A stretch of 10,077 nucleotides of DNA from an uncultured Bacteroides sp. GTDB taxonomy: Bacteria; Bacteroidota; Bacteroidia; Bacteroidales; Bacteroidaceae. The stretch lies in the NCBI RefSeq assembly GCF_905207245.1, contig NZ_CAJLKP010000122.1, positions 1 through 10,077 on the forward strand. The letters are read 5' to 3'. The notes under the pieces are model-generated. The model searched no databases. It saw only the letters and a list, made by a program, of their open reading frames with translations, and had not been told where the DNA came from. Positions within the stretch are counted from its first letter, which is position 1, and each line of letters begins with the position of its first letter. Positions 4,985 through 10,077 of this stretch are shown in pieces. Both the position numbers and the translations under genes were made by a program.

Positions 4985-7930
4985 GGTTTATCTGGAGACA
5001 TCGCAAAGTTACAAAGTGACTTAAGCACTCTTGGAACTACTGTCAATGGGTTAACTTACGTGAAGAATGTAACTGTCAGTGGATCAGACTTGATAGTTAC
5101 CGATCAAAATGGTAAGGAGCATAAGTATGCTGTCAATAGCAGCAATACTACCTACACTCTTGATGTTCAGCAGGAAGGTAACAAAATTACTATTATTTTG
5201 AAAGATCAGGATGGCAAAGAACAAAAGAAGGAGATTAGCTTTAGTGATAGTGAAAAGTTTGATGCCGGAGAATTGAAGATGGATAAGGATGGAAACATTA
5301 CTTATAAGGGCGAAAAGACTGGCGTAACAATGCCTTCAATTCCGACTTTAACAAAGGTGGATTATACTGAAAATGGAGTTGTGCTTGGTTATGACTTGAA
5401 ATATGGTAATAATGAACCTATTTGTCTTCGTATCAATGATATTCTTCCTATCACGAGTTTCGAATATATTCCTAATAAGATTTTGGCTAATTGGGGTGAA
5501 CGCGTAATTGTATTTGAGAAGAATAATTATAATCCAGTTAAGATTGTTAGTGATGCTGTTGTAGAAGAAAGCAAAGTTATTAACTATCTACCGAATCAAG
5601 CTAAACCGGAATATCATGTTAATCCTTCGTCTGCAACAGAAGCTCAATTAGCTAATGAAGGTAAAGCTGATATTCTTGATAAAGAAGTCTCTTTGGTTAC
5701 AAGAGGTACTAATACTGGTATTATCTCTTGGAAAGAGACTAAGATTGCAGGTGGTATCGCTACTGTAACATTAGAAGCAGATCCGAACAAGTTTACAACA
5801 GATAAGGAAAAATTGAATGAAATTGCTCTTCAGTTCACTACTACGGCTGGTAACAAAGTTACTACAGAATATGTAGGTGTTATTAACAAGGCTGAAAAGA
5901 TTAAGCTTGTTTTGGCTGACAAAGAAGTAACTGCACTCACGCCGAAAGACGATGCTTGCCATTTTGCAACTTCAAAGAAGGATGCTGAAGGCCAAGCAGC
6001 TAAAATCGGTAATGACAATAAGGGGGATAAAAATAATGCTCACCTTGTTCAAGAAGTTGGGTATGCTGCATCTACTTCTACTGAAGGTATTGATTTGAAG
6101 ACTTTAGTTACTACTTGCAATACCGCAGACGCTGCAGGACACAAATTCTTTGACTATGCTGCTCATTCTGATATATATGAATTGACATTCTATCCTGAGT
6201 CTTATAAAGTAAACAACACTCCGCAGGAGCAATATATGACTTTGGAGAATGGAATTTTCCATGCAAAGAATTATGGTGGTGTAGATAGAAGTGCTATTGG
6301 TAAAGCTCCTATTGTACGTGCAGAGTTGAGAGACAAGACTAATAATAATGCTCTTGTTGCTGCTGCTTGGATTAAGCTGTTAATTGTTGAAGATACTAAG
6401 GTTACAGAAGCTGATTATGTTGCTGAACATGATACAATTGTAGGTTTGGGTTGCAACGTTGATGGAATCTTAATGACAACTACCGATGAATTCATGAGTG
6501 CTCATGTTTATAATTTCATCAACAATAGTAAGTTAGAGGCTTTGAGTAAACAACAGTGGCATCACATTTATGCGTTCAGTCAAGCTGCAACTGCTGAATA
6601 TAAGAACATTGCTCCAAAGAATGGTCAGTGGACAGTTAATGCAACTGAATACGATCCTCAGAATGAGGCCAACCAGGTTGTAAAATTTGCAATGACCGGT
6701 ACATTCGAAAAGGCAAAGAACGTTTACGAAGCTTATGCTGTATTTGCTAAGACTACAGATGCTAACAAACTAGCTAATGTAACTAATAGTAGTGCATATC
6801 CTGCTAATGTCGTAATTAAGTATACAGTTACTGTTAAGGACATTGACTTTACAGCTCATACTCCGACAGATGCGACCGCCGCTGGTTCTAAGATTTCTAA
6901 CTTGTGGTCTACATTTAAAGGTCTGCCTGCTATTGATATTTACTGTGTAACTCCGGATAATGACGGCACAACAACTAAGGCGCTCATTGAGCAAGACTTA
7001 TTGTCTAACTTCTATGGACGTACTGTGAATTTGCAGTATACTAAAGATGATAAATATATTGCTGATAACTATCCGTCATTTGTTCACGCTAACATGACTG
7101 CAGAATTCGTATTCTCTGCATTGAACGATGATCGTTTAGTAAATGGTAACGATGGCAATATTTATAGCTTGAAGGTTGTGAATGGTACCAAAATCCATGC
7201 TCTGTTAACTAAAGATGGTAAGGTTCTTGCTAGTGAAATAGCCAATACCAAGAACTTGGTTGCAGAACTGAGTGGAAGTGATAAGGTTGCGGAAAATTAT
7301 AAGGTTGTATACCAGAAGAATGACGTAGCTAAGGCTGTATTGAACTATGACAAACGTGATGGTGCTGACATGTTCTATGCAACTATTGATTTGCAGTATT
7401 ACAATGGTTGTGACCAATACGTAACTGTAACAGATGGCGCATTTAATGCTAAATTCATCCGTCCGGTCAACGTAAAAGGTAACGAAGGTAAATACTTCAA
7501 CGATGGTAACAATCAAGGAGCTAGTGTTCTGAAACTTGGTGAACTAGTTGTTTTGAAAGACTGGCGTTTGGATAACGACTTGAACGATTTCGCTAAACAT
7601 TTGAATTACTACAAGTACTATAATGTGAAAGCTATCAAGTTGCATGGTGATGCTAAGAATATCCAAACAGACTTGAATCACGCTGGTAAGTTCGAATCTA
7701 TCGAGAAAGCATTCGGTTCTGTGGGTGCTGCTACATTACTGACATTTGATGCAAAAGAACAGACTTATAGTGTTGTTCCGACTGTTGCTCCTGATTTCGG
7801 TACTGTTACTTACCTTAATAAGGAAGTTAAGGTTAACGAACCGTTCTATTTGCGTATTCCTATTGAAGTCGTTTACGAATGGGGTACAGTAATAGAAAAT
7901 ATCGATGTCGAAGTTAAGGTTACTCTCTAA
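4865..7930 (+). CDS. Phase-variable S-layer-like surface lipoprotein, right copy (currently ON)
   Basis: A 1021-residue predicted surface lipoprotein paralogous to the left gene over its length. Residues 1-25 are the same signal peptide with lipobox-like TFTSC and Cys25, followed by KDYDDD, a likely surface-export signal. Unlike its partner it has only a short heptad-like stretch (~32-60), then beta-rich sequence with repeated DQNGKE/DQDGKE-type turns. The middle and C-terminal blocks align with the partner (KAPIVRAELRD; YLRIPIE.VYEW), but overall identity is modest. The start at 4865 matches the MNKKFLSAILFG start of the paralog. An in-frame ATG at 4796 would add 23 residues translated from the A/T leader and spoil the signal peptide, so I do not favour it. 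The outward promoter at 4718-4749 reads straight into it and a terminator follows at 7971. Expected role: abundant cell-surface layer protein switched on and off in a population. This is by analogy with BT1927-type proteins, not proven. Confidence 0.9.
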   Translation: MNKKFLSAILFGALIVGTTGTFTSCKDYDDDIKDLQGQIDGLSGDIAKLQSDLSTLGTTVNGLTYVKNVTVSGSDLIVTDQNGKEHKYAVNSSNTTYTLDVQQEGNKITIILKDQDGKEQKKEISFSDSEKFDAGELKMDKDGNITYKGEKTGVTMPSIPTLTKVDYTENGVVLGYDLKYGNNEPICLRINDILPITSFEYIPNKILANWGERVIVFEKNNYNPVKIVSDAVVEESKVINYLPNQAKPEYHVNPSSATEAQLANEGKADILDKEVSLVTRGTNTGIISWKETKIAGGIATVTLEADPNKFTTDKEKLNEIALQFTTTAGNKVTTEYVGVINKAEKIKLVLADKEVTALTPKDDACHFATSKKDAEGQAAKIGNDNKGDKNNAHLVQEVGYAASTSTEGIDLKTLVTTCNTADAAGHKFFDYAAHSDIYELTFYPESYKVNNTPQEQYMTLENGIFHAKNYGGVDRSAIGKAPIVRAELRDKTNNNALVAAAWIKLLIVEDTKVTEADYVAEHDTIVGLGCNVDGILMTTTDEFMSAHVYNFINNSKLEALSKQQWHHIYAFSQAATAEYKNIAPKNGQWTVNATEYDPQNEANQVVKFAMTGTFEKAKNVYEAYAVFAKTTDANKLANVTNSSAYPANVVIKYTVTVKDIDFTAHTPTDATAAGSKISNLWSTFKGLPAIDIYCVTPDNDGTTTKALIEQDLLSNFYGRTVNLQYTKDDKYIADNYPSFVHANMTAEFVFSALNDDRLVNGNDGNIYSLKVVNGTKIHALLTKDGKVLASEIANTKNLVAELSGSDKVAENYKVVYQKNDVAKAVLNYDKRDGADMFYATIDLQYYNGCDQYVTVTDGAFNAKFIRPVNVKGNEGKYFNDGNNQGASVLKLGELVVLKDWRLDNDLNDFAKHLNYYKYYNVKAIKLHGDAKNIQTDLNHAGKFESIEKAFGSVGAATLLTFDAKEQTYSVVPTVAPDFGTVTYLNKEVKVNEPFYLRIPIEVVYEWGTVIENIDVEVKVTL

Positions 7931-7970
7931 TAGAGTAAAATAATCTTAATAAGATAAACGTTTTAAATAG

Positions 7971-7998
7971 AGTGTGCCCAGCTAGGGCACACTTTTTT
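7971..7998 (+). terminator. Rho-independent terminator of the right surface-protein gene
   Basis: A perfect 9-bp stem AGTGTGCCC/GGGCACACT with loop AGCTA is followed by a T run, about 40 bases after the stop codon at 7930. It is the positional counterpart of the terminator at 97-126. Confidence 0.92.
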
Positions 7999-8001
7999 AA
8001 T

Positions 8002-8095
8002 AAGACAACTACTCTGCGAAGAATAGTCCTTTTTCACCATCGTGAAAAGTAAAATGTTGTTGTGTGAGGCTGTCTCTAGTGGGAGATGGCCTCAC
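8002..8095 (+). repeat. Outer inverted repeat, right copy, with structured 3' element
   Basis: Inverse of 1-95. It begins just after the gene's own terminator. It can fold as ACTACTCT/AGAATAGT (8008-8015, 8020-8027; one C-A mismatch), then TTTTCAC/GTGAAAA (8031-8037, 8042-8048). An imperfect outer pairing of ACAAC (8005-8009) with GTTGT (8056-8060 or nearby) would close a three-way junction. The terminator stem at 8064-8095 completes it. The same element follows both surface genes in the same sense, so it behaves as part of each gene's 3' end. Confidence 0.87.
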
Positions 8096-8102
8096 TCTTT
8101 TT
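8064..8102 (+). terminator. Second, long-stem terminator at the module end
   Basis: GTGAGGC (8064-8070) pairs with GCCTCAC (8089-8095). After a 2x2 internal loop, TCTCT pairs with GGAGA (8073-8077, 8082-8086). TCTTTTTAT follows. Compared with the left copy, the third base pair of the inner stem changes from C-G to T-A and the fifth from C-G to T-G, so pairing is kept by a compensatory change. Confidence 0.85.
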
Positions 8103-8306
8103 ATATAAGTTATCTGAAGCAGGTGCGTGTTTTTTTAGTCTTACTTGCCTATAAAACTTCTCTAAATATTAGATTATGTTTCTTTGTCAGTTTACTACTT
8201 GGCTTTCTGTTGCTAAGATCATGTTTTTTAAGAGTATTCTAAGGGAATTGCTAGGAGAAACAACTTTTTGTTCAACAGAATTGGGGTAAGTCTGGTTAGT
8301 AAGCAT
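8103..8306. other. A+T-rich spacer between the surface module and the downstream operon
   Basis: About 200 bases with no supported gene. A 66-codon open frame from 8042 starts inside the structured repeat, runs through the terminator and lacks a ribosome binding site, so it is not taken as a gene. It separates two transcription units of clearly different base composition. Confidence 0.6.
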
Positions 8307-8314
8307 TATATTTG
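8307..8314 (+). promoter_or_regulatory. Likely -7 element of the DUF3791/DUF3990 operon promoter
   Basis: TATATTTG matches the Bacteroidales TAnnTTTG -7 element. It lies 25 bases before the first operon start codon, giving a leader of only about 20 bases. The -33 element is poor: TTGG at 8281-8284 with a 22-base gap. The promoter may therefore be weak or need an activator. Confidence 0.6.
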
Positions 8315-8339
8315 CAATCTAAGAAAGGAGACAAGAAGT

Positions 8340-8603
8340 ATGACAAGTATGCAACGAATGACCGACGAACAACTGCGAATGATTTTCGCCGCCTCGTGCA
8401 TCGAAGCTGCAGCCCGTCGCAAAGGTATATCCCCCACCGAGATGTACCGCCGCATGGCACGCATTGGCATGATAGAGGAGTATATTCTCCCCTACTATGA
8501 TTTACTGCACACTCAAAGCCGTGAGTATATAACCGATACCACCCTCGAAACCCTGCACAACTGGGAAGTTGCGGGAAAAACAATGAAAGGAGGCAAACTA
8601 TGA
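8340..8603 (+). CDS. DUF3791-type small protein, first gene of the cassette
   Basis: An 87-residue, mostly helical soluble protein without signal peptide or membrane segment. The core at ~10-73 (IFAASCIEAAARRKGIS.., GMIEEYILPYYDLLHTQ, REYITD) fits my recollection of the DUF3791 family, whose members are short and often next to DUF3990 genes. The ATG at 8340 is chosen because AAAGGAG at 8324-8330 stands 9 bases upstream and the -7 element lies just before that. An in-frame ATG at 8268 lies upstream of the promoter and is rejected. The gene overlaps the next by ATGA (8600-8603), and its last codons contain the next gene's ribosome binding site. Its biochemical role is unknown. Base composition is visibly richer in G+C than that of the surface-protein genes. 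Confidence 0.8.
   Translation: MTSMQRMTDEQLRMIFAASCIEAAARRKGISPTEMYRRMARIGMIEEYILPYYDLLHTQSREYITDTTLETLHNWEVAGKTMKGGKL
8586..8602 (+). promoter_or_regulatory. Strong ribosome binding site inside the first cassette gene
   Basis: AAAGGAGG (8586-8593) stands 6 bases before the ATG at 8600 and within the last codons of the preceding gene. A near-perfect Shine-Dalgarno sequence is unusual for Bacteroidales. It suggests tight translational coupling, or an origin in a different host. Confidence 0.8.
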
Positions 8604-9118
8604 GCATTCTAGTCTATCATGGTGCAGCCGACATCGTAAGAAAGCCACTGGCATCCTATGGGCGTCCTGACCTTGACTTTGGGCAAGGCTTCTACGTTAC
8701 TACTCTCCGTAGCCAGGCCGAACGCTGGGCGCAAATTGTCAACTTGCGCTTGTTGCGAGGTACTCCCTACCTTAACATCTATGAGATGGATATGGAACGT
8801 ATCCGTCAAGTCTATCGTTGCCTGCATTTCGAAACCTATAATCGCGACTGGCTCGACTTCATCGTACATAGCCGCAAAGGATTGAGACCTTGGCAGGAAT
8901 ACGACTTCGTGGAAGGAGGCGTAGCAAACGATCGGGTAGTAGATACTGTGGAAAGTTATATAGCGGGAACTATGCCCGCCGAAATAGCTCTCGAACAGTT
9001 GGCACAGCATCAGCCCAATAACCAAATGTGCTTGCTTAACCAGCGCCTCATTGACGAATGTCTGCACTTCAAAGAATGTTTGCCCCTAAGTATTTCACAG
9101 AAAGGAGGTAAGTTATGA
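8600..9118 (+). CDS. DUF3990-type protein, possible ADP-ribosyltransferase fold
   Basis: A 172-residue soluble protein. The N-terminus LVYHGA (4-9), the block GRPDLDFGQGFYVTT (21-35) and the later YDFVEGGVANDRV (101-113) and NNQMCLLNQRLI region (140-151) match the DUF3990 pattern as I remember it. Short YHG and GFY motifs of this kind occur in ADP-ribosyltransferase-like folds, with His7 and Tyr32 as candidate NAD-binding residues. Enzymatic activity is inference and no third catalytic residue can be fixed by eye. The gene is coupled to both neighbours by ATGA overlaps, so the three proteins are probably made in fixed proportion and may form a complex. An effector held by small partner proteins, as in toxin-antitoxin sets, is one reading. 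An unrelated housekeeping or regulatory role is equally open. Confidence 0.82.
   Translation: MSILVYHGAADIVRKPLASYGRPDLDFGQGFYVTTLRSQAERWAQIVNLRLLRGTPYLNIYEMDMERIRQVYRCLHFETYNRDWLDFIVHSRKGLRPWQEYDFVEGGVANDRVVDTVESYIAGTMPAEIALEQLAQHQPNNQMCLLNQRLIDECLHFKECLPLSISQKGGKL
9101..9117 (+). promoter_or_regulatory. Strong ribosome binding site inside the DUF3990 gene end
   Basis: AAAGGAGG (9101-9108) is 6 bases before the ATG at 9115. It repeats the arrangement at 8586-8602 almost base for base (AAAGGAGGYAARYTATGA), so both upstream proteins end in KGGKL. Confidence 0.8.
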
Positions 9119-9327
9119 TAAGTGACCTTCTCCTCTGGAACAAAATAGGACGTATCATTGTGCTGCTGGGTGAGCACCTCAATATATCTTCCGAACGTGC
9201 CCTCGGTATCTTTTATGAGTCCGACACTTGCGAACGGTTGCATGATCCTGAAACAGGACTGTATTTAATGGGTGACCTATATATTGTGAACGATGTAATT
9301 AGAGAACTGCAGGATAAAATGGGATAG
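9115..9327 (+). CDS. DUF3791-like small protein, third gene of the cassette
   Basis: A 70-residue protein, MISDLLLWNKIG.. to ..VIRELQDKMG, with no signal peptide. It follows the same plan as the first cassette protein: a helix (LWNKIGRIIVLLGEHL), an NIS/GIS turn, a second helix, then LY..YIVND.(I)REL, comparable to LLHTQSREYITDTTLETL. I read it as a divergent DUF3791 relative, so the DUF3990 gene is flanked by two small relatives. The evidence is a by-eye alignment and the family call is less certain than for the first gene. It starts in the ATGA overlap at 9115 with a strong ribosome binding site. Its stop at 9325-9327 is followed closely by the STAS-like gene. Confidence 0.75.
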   Translation: MISDLLLWNKIGRIIVLLGEHLNISSERALGIFYESDTCERLHDPETGLYLMGDLYIVNDVIRELQDKMG

Positions 9328-9382
9328 GATGATAAGAATCTTCCTCTCCCTTGTTATTAAATTGGAAGAAGTTCTTTGTAAT

Positions 9383-9685
9383 ATGAAAACGACAGTATTC
9401 AAATTTATATCATTCGGTGAAAACCTTGGAACCCGAGTTTTGGGTGAAAAGGCTCGTCAGGATTTGATAGCAACTATCGAATCCGCTGAGTGTGTTATTT
9501 TGGATTTTGAAGGTGTGAATGTTGTTTCCAACTCATTTGCGGATGAGTGTATTGCAAAGCTGATCCCAATCATAGGGTTTGATAAGTTGAAGCAAAAAAC
9601 CACTTTTAGAAATATAAATGACTTTGCACGGAAAAATGTTCTGATTGCACTTCGGCGGAGATTGTCTGTGACATGTTCAGAATGA
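9383..9685 (+). CDS. STAS-like domain protein (DUF4325 type)
   Basis: A 100-residue protein with the alternating strand/helix pattern of a STAS-like domain. Residues 37-55 hold the hallmark strand and loop CVILDFEGVNVVSNSFADE, with Ser49, Ser51 and Asp54 at the site where anti-sigma-factor antagonists carry their phosphorylated serine. STAS-like DUF4325 proteins usually act by binding a partner kinase or ATPase. None is encoded in this window. The ATG at 9383 is chosen because the domain begins at MKTTVFKFISFG. An in-frame ATG at 9329 would add 18 residues (MIRIFLSLVIKLEEVLCN) and is a possible alternative, as it sits one base after the previous stop. The gene may be the last of the cassette operon (55-base gap, no terminator between) but is lower in G+C, and it ends in the terminator at 9696. 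Confidence 0.82.
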   Translation: MKTTVFKFISFGENLGTRVLGEKARQDLIATIESAECVILDFEGVNVVSNSFADECIAKLIPIIGFDKLKQKTTFRNINDFARKNVLIALRRRLSVTCSE

Positions 9686-9695
9686 CTTAATATAG

Positions 9696-9733
9696 AAAGA
9701 GGCGATCTTTTACGAATATCGCCTCTTTTTGCT
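9696..9733 (+). terminator. Strong rho-independent terminator after the STAS-like gene
   Basis: An 11-bp perfect stem AAAGAGGCGAT/ATCGCCTCTTT with an 11-base loop is followed by further T residues, 10 bases after the stop codon. The A run on the other side means that it may also act weakly on the minus strand. Confidence 0.92.
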
Positions 9734-10077
9734 TTTCCCCAAACAAATCTCTTTTTGGGGCTTCTCTATAAAGATACAACATGACGTAAGAGAGCTTAAA
9801 AGCCGTTGTAATAAAACCAGATGAAGCAGAAAAGACACAGATGTATCGCTGTGACTGGAGGAAGAAATCTTGCTTTCCTGTCAATTCGCCTATTTTGCGT
9901 GAATGTTAAACACAATGCCATATTGAAAAAACATTTTGTTTTTCTTGTATATATGTAACTTATAAATTACCTTATACCCGTGACGTACTTAAAATACATT
10001 GAGGGGACTAATGGGTTATCTTTCGCTTGCATATTTTCGCTTTTCTCCTTTGGGATGAAACCTTGTAGGCTCAAAAT
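9734..10077. other. Terminal intergenic region with no supported gene
   Basis: About 340 bases. A 7-bp inverted repeat CCCCAAA/TTTGGGG (9737-9743 and 9754-9760) lies just after the terminator. Neither strand has a frame with a ribosome binding site and plausible composition. A 65-codon minus-strand frame overlaps the terminator and is rejected. No -33/-7 promoter pair with proper spacing was found. Confidence 0.55.

Noticed and set aside
5771..7516. Minus-strand open frames opposite the right surface gene
   Set aside because: They are shadow frames of a strongly supported gene, without start signals or recognisable domains.
8148..8155. CCTATAAA, resembling the crossover-site spacer
   Set aside because: The flanking arms (GTTAC/GTAAC) are missing, so an 8-base chance match in A+T-rich DNA is enough to explain it.
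8042..8242. 66-codon plus-strand frame
   Set aside because: It begins inside the structured repeat, reads through the terminator T-tract and has no ribosome binding site.
8609..9243. Minus-strand frames of 77-152 codons opposite the DUF3990 gene region
   Set aside because: The plus-strand genes have strong ribosome binding sites, coupled junctions and family motifs. The antisense frames have none.
9687..9884. 65-codon minus-strand frame
   Set aside because: It ends inside the strong terminator stem, has no ribosome binding site and no recognisable domain.
9935..9955. TTTG followed by TATATATG as a possible promoter
   Set aside because: The gap is only 9 bases instead of ~20 and the -7 element lacks TTTG.

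Overview
The window looks like chromosomal DNA of a gut Bacteroidales bacterium (Bacteroides or Parabacteroides). The signs are A+T-rich intergenic DNA, promoters of the TTTG-N20-TAnnTTTG type, A-rich leaders with little Shine-Dalgarno character, and lipoproteins with an acidic motif (CKDYDDD) right after the lipobox cysteine. I found no rRNA, tRNA or CRISPR array.

Positions 1-8095 form one nearly mirror-symmetric module. Two long, full-length paralogous surface lipoproteins point away from each other: slpA-like on the minus strand (152-3304) and slpB-like on the plus strand (4865-7930). Between them lies a 1.4 kb segment (3385-4784) bounded by 19-bp inverted repeats with a directional CTATAAA spacer. 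The segment carries a tyrosine recombinase gene and one strong outward promoter. As drawn, that promoter fires into the right-hand gene (ON) and the left-hand gene has none (OFF). Inversion would swap this. The design matches the known phase-variable S-layer-like proteins of Bacteroides thetaiotaomicron (BT1927 family) and Parabacteroides distasonis. Two further inverted repeats sit around the switch: a ~167-bp leader/signal-peptide repeat at the 5' ends of the genes, and a ~95-bp structured repeat with a terminator at their 3' ends. All of the symmetry therefore lies at gene ends and regulatory sites, while the gene interiors have diverged.

Positions 8307-9327 hold a compact, higher-G+C three-gene operon: DUF3791-type protein, DUF3990-type protein (possible ADP-ribosyltransferase fold), and a second DUF3791-like protein. 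Both junctions are ATGA stop/start overlaps with a near-perfect AAAGGAGG ribosome binding site inside the end of the upstream gene, so the first two proteins both end in KGGKL. A small STAS-like (DUF4325-type) gene follows, closed by a strong terminator at 9696-9728. The last ~350 bases show no convincing gene.

The best candidates for something under-described are the nested three-layer inverted-repeat architecture, including a covarying 3' structured element, and the tightly coupled DUF3791/DUF3990/DUF3791-like cassette.
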